From the NCBI RefSeq assembly GCF_030272615.1, contig NC_081406.1, forward strand, positions 236,385,922 through 236,449,921: DNA of 64,000 bases, in the 5' to 3' direction. Below, piece after piece: positions 48,990 through 62,225 of this stretch (within the stretch, counting starts at the first letter, position 1; every line of letters begins with the position of its first letter). The DNA comes from Cryptomeria japonica. Its lineage: Eukaryota; Streptophyta; Pinopsida; Cupressales; Cupressaceae. Under the pieces are notes generated by a model. That model saw only the letters and a list, made by a program, of their open reading frames with translations, ran no database searches and was not told the DNA's origin. The position numbers were made by a program, and so were the translations under genes.

Positions 48990-49025
48990 TAATGGGAGAA
49001 TGTTCTTTACAACATTCTCCCATTA
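48990..49025. repeat. Perfect 15-bp inverted repeat (hairpin)
   Basis: TAATGGGAGAATGTT (48990-49004), a 6-base spacer CTTTAC, then AACATTCTCCCATTA (49011-49025). The arms match without error. No T-run or neighbouring gene supports a terminator role. Confidence 0.85.
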
Positions 49026-49655
49026 ATATGAGATGTTACAAAGCAATGCATTGATTTTACAACATTTCACATCAACAAGATAAGAGATGTTACAACAAGA
49101 TTGGAAGTCTTAAGGGTTTTCATATGAAAGTAATTATAAATTGATAATAATTATATGAAATAGTTAATATGATTAAAATAATCTATTTGGGTACAATTAA
49201 CTTGAAATCCTCCATTATCTCCATAGATCACATCACATGTAACTTCTGGCAATGTAATACTCATCTTCCTTAGTTATTTTTAGAGGTGGACATTACTATA
49301 TAAACTATCAAAAAGGTTAATCGTAGGGTTACCTCATAGGCCACATTGATCTTGTCAAATATCACACCTTAATCAACTCCTTTACAAACATCAAGATGAT
49401 AACTAAAAATAATATGAATGAAGAGAATTATTTAATTATTTATTTAAAAATAATTAAACAACCTTATAACATTTTCTCAAAATTCTATTAATCAAATATG
49501 AACTCAATTTTAGTTTTCCCGTTATATTTTTGGGGTATTATAGATTAGTCTAAAAATAAGATCTAGCAATGAATATAAATCTTAATGTGTTTCTTGCAAA
49601 TATTTTTTGGCATAGTGCTTGAATTTATGGGTTATTAGAAAACATGTGCATAATA
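49026..49655. other. Nothing recognised upstream of the terpene synthase remnant
   Basis: I searched the minus strand for the missing 5' exons (RRxxW region, plastid signal) and saw none before block C copy 3 begins at about 49656. Confidence 0.45.
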
Positions 49656-50811
49656 GTTACTAGTCTTGACATTAGTTCTATGCATACTATATTAAAATGG
49701 GACCATGTTTCATGAATTTTTTTACTCCATCGTTGGATATTTCAATTTTAATACTATAGTGTAGTAATTTGTATACATCTACAATTTCACACTCACTTTG
49801 GACTCGCTTTGGTTGTTGTTCCTAATATTCCTAATTCATGTCTGACTGAATTCAGTTTTAGGACTGTTTTTAGAATTTCAATGCAATCCCCTGCTCAATG
49901 ACCTTTTTCTAGCTTGGGATGTTGAGACTAGGGCACCTATTGCCCCTATCCAAGTATTTTGGCCCCAAATTTGAAATCATAATTGGTAGCTTTGTGAGTA
50001 GTGAGAAAGTGTTCCCCAATGTTAGCCTTAACCAATAGTAAAACCCAAAAATGTGTAAGTTACATAAAAATACAACTCCCTCTCTCATTTTGAGCATATC
50101 TATCATATCTCACACATCTATTAAAAATTCAATTCAGCATTCAATCAAGCATATTCAATTCAATTGAGCACAAGTATGCAATAAAGGATTCAAACATTCA
50201 AGTTTCAACAATCATGATCAAGTTTTATGTGTTCCTCCATGATGAAAGAAAAAATTAAAATCCATCAAGCAACATCAAGTATTGTGTGAGACTTCAAGGC
50301 AATGGTTTCATATCAAATGTATCTTTATCATTTCAATAATTTCTAATAAGGTCTTCAACCTCTACCCTACCAGGGATAACCTCTATGTTCCTCTAAGATT
50401 GTTGTAGTGGATTTGAAAACACCAACATAGGTTTTGACTTAAGCAAGCCCCCATACATCACAACATTTTTCCATCTTTTTGTGTGTGTGGTTACAGATTT
50501 AATGTAACTAAGAGTTACAAAATTGCACACTAAAGATAGTGACAAACATTCTCAGGCCTCGAACAAGGAAAAACTCCTAGCCTATATCAAATTTCTCTAG
50601 CTACTAAAACTTTTAGGCTGGTTTTTGGAGAGAGGTCTATAGAACCTCCTGATCCAAATTCCAAAAGTTAATATTGATGAAGCTAGCTTTAGACTACGGT
50701 TCCTTTCTCCACAATCTAGCATATTATACTCTAGATTGCTATCATAGGTTCTTCTTTGTCTCCTAGTTCTAGATTTGTACTTTTATGTTGGCTTCTAATT
50801 TTATATGTACT
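49656..50811. repeat. Block C copy 3, left part
   Basis: Matches 25229-26350 and 15690-16169. Starts at TTACTAGTCTTGACATTAG, the same edge as copy 2. Confidence 0.85.
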
Positions 50812-52064
50812 TGTAGTGTCATAAAATTGCAATCCTGGCAATTGTTTACCACATTAGGGTCCTCACACATGCGAAATAAAATCCCCTAGCATGATCGGAG
50901 ACTAGAGACTGCTCAACCCTTTGAATTTGCTTCTAGCTTGGCCTCTACACCACCCTGTATGCAATCTTCCCTAGAGAAAGGGGCATGACAGGGGCCTTGT
51001 CCCCCTTAGGATAGGGGCATGGCACCCTTGTTTTCCCAGGATAGGAGTGTGGTGCCCCTATCCCTACCCTATTTTGGGGCAAGACCATTTCGTGAGATTG
51101 CATTGTAGGTTGTGCAATGAGCGGGAAAAATTTCCCTATGTCGGCCTCTGATGAAAACGGTTTCATTAACCCTAATTGACATGTATTTGAGTGGCATTTG
51201 CCCTCTCATTTTGGGGAGGAGAAGTTCAATAAGGTGAAAATTTGCGATCAAACATTCCAGAGCACTCAAGCATCCCTTTCAAGCATTGAGCATCTCAAGT
51301 CTCCCTACAAGGCTAGGTATTGTATTCAAGTCAAGGAATCAACCATTGAAGAGGAGATTGATTCCAACATTCAATTCCATACAAGCATTTCTATCAACAT
51401 TTCTACCACAACCTCCCTTGAGGTGATTTACATTAGTCTTTCATTTACATTTACTTGCAAGTACTTTTTTTCATTACTTGGTTAATTCCAAAACTGGGGT
51501 TTGACCTGAAGGAAAACCCCCAATCCCAACCCATTTTCCTCTCTTTTCTATGTATAGATTGCAGGTGCGCAGCTATACTTTCAGATTTGGACTCCATTTG
51601 TAGAGGCCAGAAAACCCTTTTCATTTAGTGGATTTTTTGGAGGACCGTGTACATTCCCGCCACGGTTCGGGAAACTTTTCCTCAAATTCGCAAGCTGACT
51701 TTATCTCAACATATCACTACCAGATCCAAGTGCACAGCTTCATCCCATACTTCGATCTCGAGTTATAATCAGTTCTTTGTCACTTTTGCACTTAGTCCCT
51801 TTACATAATTTAATCAATTCCTTTCGATTTCAAATAGGAAGAGGGGATTAACTTATCATTCTCATTTCATTCAGAATTCCATCTTCTTCTTTGGAGGTTG
51901 AATCTAGTGAATTTTCCTCTCCTCTTCCAATGTAATAGGTGAAAAGTGTTTGCAAGGAAATCCGCAGTGAAACTATCATCTCTCCTTGGAGGGAAAGGGT
52001 AGTTTTCCTCTTCATCTCTTATTCACACATTTTTCACCCACCATTACATTTTGGTGGCATTACA
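50812..52064. repeat. Solo LTR, D-related type
   Basis: 1253 bp, TGTAGTGTCATAAAATTGC to TTTTGGTGGCATTACA, flanked by GTACT (50807-50811) and ATACT (52065-52069). The empty site is seen in block C copy 2. The ends resemble those of element D read in reverse. No coding content. Confidence 0.78.
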
Positions 52065-53549
52065 ATACTATTTATGTTGAATGTTATGAATTTCCTATCA
52101 CTTTACCTAGGTCTTACATATTGCATAATCATAATCATATTTAATCAAGTAAAATGAAAAAAGGAACAATCAACCAAAGTGTTCAGCTCTCCTTTAGGAC
52201 TAAAGTTGAACCTAGTTGGTTGTTTCACAATGAAATGATCAAAATTAGAAACGGCTGAAATGATTAAGTTCTTGGTTCATGCTAAGACCCCATTTCCACC
52301 ACATTTTAGATATTGAGAAACATGGGTTTGTTAAAGAGGCCTTAGAAGCTTTTGCTCCTCATATTATAACTTTGTAAGTTGGGGTGGTCATCAATAAAAA
52401 AACATGTACTAAGAAGTGCCTTTTATAAGATGTGATAGTTACAAATACCATATCATTGATAAAAACATGTACAAAAATAATAATAATAATGTAAAGGGTC
52501 ATTTATGCACACATTCACTCTTGAATACAATTTCAATACATAAAAAATTAAAGTAGCAATCAATAGCCTTATGTTACTTCTATATGTTACTACATTGTGT
52601 GTTCATGTCAACCAATATAATCACAAATTTAAAATCTAAGCTAAAGTTCCTATATATCATATATATAGTGAAGTTGGGATTGAATAACCTATCTAACTCT
52701 ACAATAGTTTGCGTTATATATAATATTTAATACTTACATTATATGGTTTCTTTGATCGTGATAATTAATAATCAATATCATCAATTAAATATAAACAAGA
52801 TATTTCATTTGACTTCCTAAAGAATTGGACTACTCGATTATGTATTTAAATATTTAAATAATGGTGTGCAAAGTAAATTCATGATTTCATATATTTATTG
52901 AAATTGATGTGGTGTTCAAGACATTCATGTGTATGGATCACTTGATTAGATTATATTTTATTAATGTCCACTAAATTTATAAATCATAAAGTAATATATT
53001 ATGTAAGGTTAAAGCTTCTTGTAATAATTGGATGTATTATTTGTATCTTATAGATGCAAATGAAAAGAAAGTAATCCACTTATAGGGAATCCATTTTTTA
53101 TCATTCATTTGATACTACCTATTAAGTTATTTAATGATGAATATCGAATAGGTAGGTGAGTTGGCTTGGGTTGTGGGTTTTCTCCCCATACATCTCGAGT
53201 TCAGCTCCCTCCCAGGTTTAAGAGAGGGGATTTATTGTGGGCTATGGGTCCTACCCCCAAGGACTCATCTCACCTTAGCTCGCCTTGTTCATTGGGTTGG
53301 GTCATGAGGATTCTAGCACTTGATCCTTCATTGTTGTAGGAACCACCAAAAAGATTTTGGATTATCCAAAGTAAACATAAATCCATTAAGAAAGTCTATG
53401 ATCAATGGGTGATTATCTACAAGGGTTGCATTTTCTAGGCAATCTATTATTATTTGTCCTTTGATTTATTTCCTATATTACACATTTTATAATTCCCCTC
53501 CAATGTACTCTTCTGCATTCTTGTTTCTTGATGTGGATTTGGTTATGTG
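52065..53549. repeat. Block C copy 3, middle part
   Basis: Collinear with 20989-22634 and with copy 2. Ends with ATGTG, the target duplication of element D. Includes the SINE-like segment at 53152-53312. Confidence 0.85.
53152..53312 (+). repeat. tRNA-derived SINE-like segment (block C copy 3)
   Basis: Same head (TAGGTGAGTTGGCTTGGG) and tail (CTTAGCTCGCCTTGTTCATTGGGTTGGGTCA in pieces) as at 22050. Confidence 0.45.
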
Positions 53550-55516
53550 TGTAATGCCCTGCCAGGAAACCCTAAAAGAAACAACTACAAACACTCGAAA
53601 AGAGTGCAAATAATTTTTTTTAATAAGAAAACACTAATGTACAAGATATACATTGCAATAGAAGATTCACAAGTGGAAGACTTAACACAAACTCCTAAAG
53701 GATTTCGAATGAAGATTAATCGATTAACCAATGAACATTAAGGTGTATTAATCCAATTAACAATGAGATTTATTAAACCTACTCATGATAGAATGATTAC
53801 CACATGAACATAGAAATTAAATTCCATAAGAGATTAAACTAAGCGTGATTGAATATATGCATATGTCAATTGTTACATTACGCCACTAAAGCTACATTCA
53901 TCATAATCCATATTACTATATTTAAATTAATAACTTGATACATACAATTAAGAATAATATCACCTAAATTACATCATACAGTTTAACCATTATACCACTC
54001 ATACATCCAAAATAAAAAGGAACCAAATGAACACATAAACCATACAACATCAATTAATATCGGAGTTCACCCCTAATGGGCTACATCTCCGGGTCCGCTT
54101 CAAGTGCAAGACCATTCTAATAAATAAAAGATGAAAAATACATAAAGTTTATCAATTACATAGGGTCCAAGAGATACATGAATGATCTGAGAAGAACAAA
54201 AGGATCCATCTGAAACATGGAATGGAGTAAATACAAAAATTACAATTGGAGCACTTGCAAACCTAATCCATCGCAAGAAGGCACAAAAAAAATACCCAAT
54301 CGAAAGTGGCACTACCACCCGACCATGTGTCCCAAAAAGGAACCACCCCTTCGTGCTAGGAAATAGAACTAAGGCCCTCAAGCAAGCCATAAAAAAGAAT
54401 CACATGGTCTCACATGTACATCAGGAACTCACACAAGACATAAGTATACAAGCATGATTGTCACAAGAGTGTTCCAAGTAAATCCAACACATGACTATAC
54501 ACTAGTGAACATAAGGGAAGTGTGTCATTGCATAGCTAGTATGGACTCTGGCAGGCCCCATAGGCCCCCACTCCCATCCTAGGTTAACTTAGTAGCCTCT
54601 CCCAAAACTCTAGCCCCCATCCATGTCCCATGCACTACCCAACAAACCTTTCGTGAAGACAAGGTAGATGGTTTTCCATTCCAAACCTTCCCACTACATC
54701 CTATGTTTGTACTAGCACTCAACCATGAGCGGGGCACAATTTATCTTGATTAGTGTTTGTAAAACCCAACCCACCATTTTTTAATTAAGTTATCACTTAT
54801 TAATCAACTTTCTATGGGTTATCCTACTACCTCTTTGGGTGTGGCCCCCACTCAAAAGCCACTCTTCCTTATGACACTATACAACCTCCAAAGAACCGCA
54901 AGGCAAATCCAACCAACATAAGGAGTTCAAAAAGCAAAACTGAAGGACAACATGATTAAACAAACCTTCTACCAAGGTTAAATCAATTGTTGGTGTGAAA
55001 TGAACAGCTTGTATATCCACAAAACAAGACCAAAACCACAATAAGGCAAGAACAACCACAACCAAAACTTAACCAATCAACTTGCACAATAAACTAATAT
55101 TCAACAACATGCCATCATGACGCAACAATGAATTTACCAAATCAACACCAAAAATTCACCAATCAGAGTAAACACTCAAATGAATCTACTTGCACTCTAA
55201 ATCCATCCATGTTAAGGAATCTTAACAATCACTCAAAATATACTTAAAACTAACAAACTCTAATTACAGCTATTTCAATAACTGACTCTTTCATTATAAT
55301 AAAATCGATATTAGGGAACAACACATCATTTAATAACAAATATATAATCATTTTAATTTAAGCCAATTTGGCTATAACAAATATCACTTGAATTTCAAAT
55401 TTCAAGATAATGAAATTAACATTTAAAATACTTTTGAAAACTAAATTCGATAGATAAATCAAAATAATCTTTCCAATTCAAAGTCATATTGACTATTGCT
55501 AGCAAACAACTACTTC

Positions 55517-56560
55517 ATGGCTACCTTTAATTGCATGGAGGATCAGAGTAGGGTTTTTGAAGGAGGGCCATACTTCTACAACTAGGTGGGGTTGTTCATC
55601 AAACCTTGGCATGCAGGGTTCAATCCTTCGGAGGAACTCCCGAATAGTGTCCAGTGTGAGTCTGCTTGCCGCATTTTCTGGTGGAATGTTATCGGGAGGA
55701 TGTGCTATGGATGCTCGCTTCAGTGCTTGGGAGGCCAGCTGGGGCATCATCACAAACCCTTGGGAGAAGGGTAATGACCTATGCTCATATTTGTGTGGAA
55801 ATTGACCTTAGTAAGGCTCTGCCAGATGCTATACATATGTGTGCGAGTTCTTATTCCTAGGTTCAACAACTGGATTATGAGACTTTAGCATTTCGGTGTC
55901 GTCTGTGTCATGAGTATGGCAATTTGTAGCGCAAGTGTCCTAGATATAAACCGTTGGTGCACCAACTTCAACAGTCGGCCCGAAACACAGAGGGGGGCAA
56001 CAAAGGAAAAGTCGCCTCGACTAGGGAAGTTGTGGGTTCCGATGGTTTTATCCCAGTTAAGGCAAAGAACAAGAATCAGGGATAAAAGAGGCCCCTTCAG
56101 GAGAGATAGGAGGAGGAAACTTTTAACAGGTTTGAAGCCCTCGACGACCTTACCCATCAGGAGGTGAACCCTGGGCTGACTCCTTTGGATCAGGGTGCAT
56201 CAGGGTTGGTCAATGATAGTGTAGATTGAGACTCGACCCAGGCTCTGTAAATTGCTAGGAGACAACAAATGCAGATGGGTCTGCTAGGTGTGGCTCAGTT
56301 GGGGACCATTCCTAGTGTTGAAGTGGAGCTGCCTGGGGGGGTGCTTCTCCTTCAGCTCAAAAAGTGGAATCTCCTGGGACCAGAAGTAACAAGATGGGAC
56401 TACATTTGGGTCTCCACCAGAAGGACATTAAGAAAGGATCAACGAAGAAGAGTTCAATGGTTGGCAGAAAAAAGTATTTGGAGAAGATCAAATTTATGGG
56501 GGAGAATTTGGTTGAGTCAGGGTCAGTAAAGACTCTGGATTCTCACTTTTCCAATCCTCC
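55517..56560 (+). pseudogene. LINE ORF1 remnant (DUF4283 and CCHC)
   Basis: Translation includes MATFNCMEDQSRVFEGGP, then KPWHAGFNPSEELP and, in another frame, REDVLWMLASVLGRPAGAS and RVMTYAHICVEIDLSKALP. This is the plant LINE ORF1 pattern DUF4283 followed by a zinc knuckle. The knuckle near 55893-55935 (CRLCHEYGNL then a stop) lacks its His and is interrupted. Several frame changes. ORF1 proteins bind the LINE RNA. Confidence 0.8.
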
Positions 56561-56563
56561 TAA

Positions 56564-58066
56564 ATGATTGTTTTATCATGGAATGTGAGGGGCTTGAACA
56601 GTAGCCCTAGACAAAAAGTTGTTCGGGAGTTGACAAGGAGTCACTCTCCTGATATCCTATGTAGATGGGGGGAAGAGGTCCTATTCTGGAAAGATTCTTG
56701 GGATGGTTATCCCCCCATCCTGGACTAGTTTCCCAACCTTGGGAATCTTTTCTAGAAGTTCTTGGAGGAAGGGTAGTCTAGGGTGAGTGACTTCAAGGCT
56801 GTGTATAGGTGTGGTCGACTGGAAATGGAGTGGTGGAAGGCCCTTAAATGAGTGGCTGGTTGGTGGGATGGAGGAAGAGTGTGCTGAGTTGCATGGCATT
56901 CTAGCAAATAGAAACTATAGTTCACTCAAGGGTAGGGATGGACTTGCCTAGTTTCCAAATCCTAAGGGCATCTTTACTATAGCTAGTGGATATTGAGAAC
57001 TATTGAACTGAAGACTTGAGGGACGAGAGGTGCTCTGGTGGAAATAGGTGTGGAATAATTTTTGTTGGCCAAAGTGTAACTTCTTCACTTGGACTTTGGC
57101 TTTGAATAGATGCCTAACTTCGGACAATATTCATAAGTGGGGATTCTTGGGGCCTTCCATTTGCACCTTGTACAGTAATGGGGAGGAAGACTTCTCACAC
57201 CTATTCTTTAGATTTCCCTTCTCTATGCTTATTTGGCACTATTTGTGGGGGGTGTGGAAGCATTCTTGTGTTCACACGGGTTCTCTAGTGGAGTTTTGGA
57301 GTAGTTTTGGCTAACCCCCTATCCTCTCCTCCTTCCTCTAGACTGTCTGGTACATTGGGCTCATTTTCATTCTATGGCAGATTTGGCTCAAAAGGAACAA
57401 AAGGATCTTTTGTGACGTTAGATTGGTAATTCAGCAAGTGTGGAATAGAATCATTGTCATGATTCGGGAGACAATGGAAGCTAAATGTGAGGTGCATTTT
57501 CCTCTGAATAGAGATGAGGTGAATATTAGTTGTCTTCTACCTCAACTTGTTTCAGGAGAGGTAGACGCTATTTGAAGAAGGTCCAATGGGTGGGAATATG
57601 GATGCCCCCTCAGGATGAGTTTATCAAGATTAATACTGATGGTTCCTTTAGGGGTAACCCAGGCCCTATGTGGGTTGGTGGTGTTGGTACGGATAGTATG
57701 GGGGAGGTGGTCTTCTTCTTTTCAGTTCATAAAGGGCAGCATTCTAATAATTATATGGAGGGTTTTGCAATCCTCTATGCCTTGGAGCATGCTTGGGAGT
57801 TGGGTCGAAGGAAGGTTATCTGTGAATCAGATTCACAAATTGTTGTGAACTTGTTGACAGAATAGAACATGAGTGGGACTCATTGGCAACTGGCAAAGAT
57901 TGTTTGTCAGATTCTCCATATTGGCTCGTCAATGGAGCAGGTGTCTTTCATCCACAATCCTCGTGAGTGGAATAGAGAAGCAAATTGTTTGGTTAAGTGG
58001 GCCTTGGAACATGGTAGTGATTGGAAATTTGAAGGTTGGGAGCATCTCTTCTCAGATTTTTGTTAG
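56564..58066 (+). pseudogene. LINE ORF2 remnant (endonuclease start, zf-RVT, RNase H)
   Basis: Starts MIVLSWNVRGLNSSPRQKV, the usual opening of the APE-type endonuclease. After the deletion join (about 56664) it continues with VLFWKDSWDGYPP, then a zf-RVT segment (57048-57314, with WNNFCWPKCNFFTWTLALNR), then an RNase H domain (57530-57865: NTDGSFRGNPGP, Glu in NYMEGFAILYALE, Asp in ICESDSQIVV) and its last helix (57869-58066, NREANCLVKWA, where the usual AD is AN). Stops separate these parts. Confidence 0.88.
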
Positions 58067-58500
58067 GACTTGCAGTAGATTCTTTTTGAGGACATGGATG
58101 GGTGGGAATTTGGTTGATCTAGGGCTAGGCTTGTAGTTCTTTTCTAGGGTCTTGGGGCCCTGGCTCTCTTTGTAATTCTTATATCTGATTTTCAATAAAA
58201 AATTTACCCCTTTATTTCAAAAAAAAAAGTCATATCGACTAAACATAATTCATGGCTAACAATATAAATTTCATTTGCACAACTAATTTTCATTTGCATC
58301 AAATCTATATTTAACATTTTCTTCATATAATAAATTCAAAATACATAGTATAAATATATACACATATATTTATAAATTAATTACTAAACTGATATTTGTT
58401 TCAAAAAAACTGAATTTCATCCAATACCATATTCTAAATAAAAATTACAAATTGAAAATTACCATTAACAAATTAAAAATTACAAATTATACACACACAC

Positions 58501-58502
<2 letters not shown>

Positions 58503-58570
<68 letters not shown>
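58503..58570. repeat. (AT)n microsatellite
   Basis: Uninterrupted AT dinucleotide run of about 68 bp inside element D, absent from the D copy at 22635-25230, where the corresponding DNA between about 24240 and 24310 is shorter. Confidence 0.95.
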
Positions 58571-58572
<2 letters not shown>

Positions 58573-61257
58573 CTAATTTAAAATCAATATAAAATTTTAC
58601 GCATTGGACAAGAAATAACATTTACTTTGCTTTTGTTTGACTGATTTTTTGTTTTTGAAATTCACACAAATTACTCATGGTAGCAATGCATTTCTAGCAC
58701 ATGTATTCAATTACTTAATTGACCCTAACGCTAGGAGAATAGATCATATTCAATCCACAAACAAAATTTTTAAATATAATATCATTATTCTACATAATAA
58801 TTTCACATTTAAAACATAATATTCACATTTTTCAAAAAGTCTAAGGAGTCCAATAACCAGGTTTTGGAGGCAATCCACCATTGATGGACCTCCAAAAACT
58901 CAAAAAATTAAAACTTGCCAAATCAATAATTCCTTAAAACCCATTGGTTTATGGGTGGAAAACATCACACTTTTGAAATAAAATTCACTTTTTGGGCATA
59001 CATAAAAATTTGGGCAGCATTTCCCTAAAGCAACTCTCATTTTAAAAATTGAAACATGCACATTCTTATCTAAACTAAAATCTAAAATTTAAGTTGGAGA
59101 AAGGTTCTAAATCCATTTGCTATCCATTTGCAACAAGAATTACACAATTTCATAAAGAATCAAGGGAGAAATCAAATAAAACTCACCTTCAAGTTGAATA
59201 ATTTCAAAATGAAACATGGAGCCAAAGACTCCGAAAGAACTCAAGAAAACCAAGTAGCAACAAGAGTTTTCCCGCTCGAATCCAACAAGCTCCTACCCAC
59301 AAATTCCCTCCAAGCAAATCCTTCCCAATCAAAATTTCAAAAATCCATTGTAGGGTTGGAAATCTCCAAATTTTGGAAAATGATACTCATTGTTCAAAAA
59401 TCCATAACATATATTGTATTCCACCATATGGTAATAAATAAATACTCTAATTTTTCTAGTTTAACAGAATTTGATTTATCAATTTAAAAAAACAATGGTC
59501 ATATTTTATTTTATTTTTAAACAAATACTCAAGCGAAATATAATTTAACTTTCACTAATAATTCAACATTCACTCTAACTTAGACAATTAAAATAATCGA
59601 TTAATTAATTAACCACAAAAATGATTCTAATATAATTTATTCTTAATTCTCTTTAATAAACACGACACATATTAAATTATCATTAGCTACTCAAGAAGAT
59701 AATAAATGAACACACAAAGCGCATAACACACAACACTCAACGGAAACCAAAATAGAACATGACACACATACCAACATTGGAAAAGTGGCCTACTTGGCGA
59801 ATCGACAAGGCAAACAAAAGACTAACAATGCTCACAATTGAGCAAGGCTAGGGTTAACATTAGGACCTTAGAACTACCTCCTCCACTTCCATTAGGTTAA
59901 TTAGGTACGCTCAGACTTGTGGATCTAGGTGGAGACGATACCTTGTACCCGCAATTCCCTGCATCACTAAACCACGCATACATATATATACACAAATATG
60001 ATAAACACACTGGTCAAGGAGAATCATGACCTTCCATGTCTCGCCGAAATGAGTGATGAAAAATCATCTCCTTGCACCCCATACACTTCCACACAACATG
60101 ACGACATATACATGAAGCAGCTTGCATGTAAAGTAAATGTGTTAGTCCAATATTAGTAACGCATAAATAAACTTAACATTTCCTCATTAATAAAATATGA
60201 TGTAGAAGCAAAGTTAACAACTACTCATCAATAGGAAATAATGTATATTCAATATCTATTCCTCACTAAAATATAATGCATAATCATATTCACCAAACAC
60301 ACTTCAAAGCGTAATACAATAATACACATCACAATCACAATAAATCAACCATCCAAATAATCCACTGAAAAGTCAACCTTGGTCAACAAGGCCAAAAAGG
60401 GTCTAAATAGGGTAGGGGTACTACAATGTGCCTATTATTGTGTCATTTACATTTGGATGTAAATCTATTTATGGTTCTTTGATCTTACTATAGATGCATC
60501 ATTTTATTGCAGTGTACGGCCTTGAGTGCGTATCTTATGCTTTGTTTGATATATGTGGTTCATGATTACATTCTATGCATGTGATGTGTTGGGTTGCATT
60601 ATGGTGATTTGTGATTATGTATTTTCATTGAGATATGTGATGGTATATCGTGTCTTTGATGATTATGATAAACTGATGTAGTGATTCAGAACTACTATGT
60701 GTGAGATGCTAATTTCATTAATGTTTGGAATGTAACAAGTGATGCTAACTTGATTGGTTGAATTAAAAGTAGTAAATTATGTTTATGTTATTTATTAGAG
60801 ATTATATGCTTATTAATATAATTGATGATATTCATGTTAGACTTAGTGGATGGTTATGATGAAGATGATGTTATAATGCCAACCATTCAAGGAATAATTA
60901 TATGTTTATTGTTGTAATAAAATAATATTGATGTTGTTAACTAGTGAAATAAATTAGATGAGATTATTATCATTGATATTTAATTGATGATTAGATGTGA
61001 AAGGGATGGTATTGCATCATTTGAATATATTATAATACATGCAATGTTAGAATCCCCTTCTGGTGATTTTAATTACTTTGATTATTTTTATATATATGTA
61101 TATGTATGAGTAGGTACACTTGATGTGTGAATATTTTAGTGCCTACAAGTATAGGGCATTGATGCCACCTGACTCCATAGGTCTTAGCATTCCCATATTC
61201 CAAACAATGGTTTCAAGAGATAGAACACTGGTTGGGGCATTAATGTTACTTATCCAT

Positions 61258-62225
61258 TGTTGGCAATTGACACTCATCCGATGATCTTTGATGCTTGATT
61301 TATAGTTTAGGGTTGTCATTGATGTAAACTCTTCTTGGAGATTCGATCCGGTGGTCATGATTCATCTTATCTGGAACCTAGATTTAACTGGTAGGTAGTT
61401 AACTAGTAAAACAAGGTATCTCGGTAATGTTTTGGTTCAGAATGATTTCTGATGATGTTGGTGTTTTTGGTGATTGTTTTTGCGATATTGTTGAATGGGA
61501 AGATCCTTAGGAAGTGTGTGAATACACTCTTTTGGTCTGGTGCTATGTTTTGTTCGAGATTGAAGCTGACTTGGAGCTAAACATCACACTTCTTGAAGCC
61601 GGCTTGAAGGAGATTGCTTTTGTGCTAAGGCTGGATATATAAGATCAAATTGAAGATTTCTTTTGTGGTAATAATGGTGTGGTGATCTGTTTTGGTGCAA
61701 TTGAGCATAGTTTCATGTGTACGCTTTGCTTTCAGACAATCTGGTAGTTGACTAAGACAAAAAAAGAGTATTTTGTAGAGCGAAGACAAACATAGATTCG
61801 GTGCTTAACCCAAACTCATTGTTGCATAGTTAGATGCTACTTGAGAATTCATTTCATTGTATTTTCGCATTGTAATCAAATTGTAAGTCAGTGAGTCTTC
61901 CCTAAAGGCTGTAGCCTTTCGAGCAACTATATTTGAGCAGTGAGCTCTAGACAGTGAGCCTGAATGCAAGTGCATTCCCCATATATGTAATATTTATGTA
62001 CTCTTGGCCATAGTATATGAATATTGTGGGTTCCAAGCCCACTATGGTTTTTCCCTTTCTGGGTTTCCACGTAAAAATTCTAGTGCTGTGGATTCCTTGT
62101 TGCATGTTTATGTTCTTTTTTGTTATGCATTTCTAACTGGTGGATAAAGAATAAGTTTGTGGATTTGTTTTCTAATAGATCACGGATTCACCCTAGCCCC
62201 CTCTCAGTGATCCCTGATTCTAACA
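61258..62225 (+). repeat. Solo LTR, Sirevirus-like, plus strand
   Basis: 968 bp from TGTTGGCAATTGACACTCA to CCCTGATTCTAACA, flanked by TCCAT on both sides (61253-61257, 62226-62230). Block C copy 2 shows the empty site near 38446. Carries the CCCCCTCTCAGT end motif. Confidence 0.88.

Larger units (their letters stand above)
55496..58226 (+). mobile_element. L1-type LINE, 5'-truncated and internally deleted
   Basis: 2.73 kb ending in a poly(A) run (58219-58228), flanked by AAGTCATATTGACTA (55481-55495) and AAGTCATATCGACTA (58227-58241), 14 of 15 identical. It keeps part of ORF1 (55517-56560), the first residues of the ORF2 endonuclease (from 56564) and the ORF2 C-terminus with zf-RVT and RNase H. 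The rest of the endonuclease and the whole reverse transcriptase are missing, joined near 56664. It therefore needed machinery supplied by another LINE, or the deletion happened after insertion. Confidence 0.9.
53550..60425. mobile_element. Element D, complete copy with a nested LINE (LTR-type fossil)
   Basis: Starts TGTAATGCCCTGCC and ends GGGGTACTACA, flanked on both sides by ATGTG (53545-53549, 60426-60430). The empty site is seen in block C copy 2 near 36190. Without the LINE it is about 4.13 kb and has no convincing ORF, primer site or internal LTR pair. The TG...CA ends and 5-bp duplication indicate integrase-mediated insertion, so it is best read as a very large solo LTR or a non-coding LTR derivative. 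Confidence 0.72.

Noticed and set aside
55557-55860. Overlapping plus-strand ORFs as separate small genes
   Set aside because: They are different frames of one decayed LINE ORF1 (DUF4283 region).
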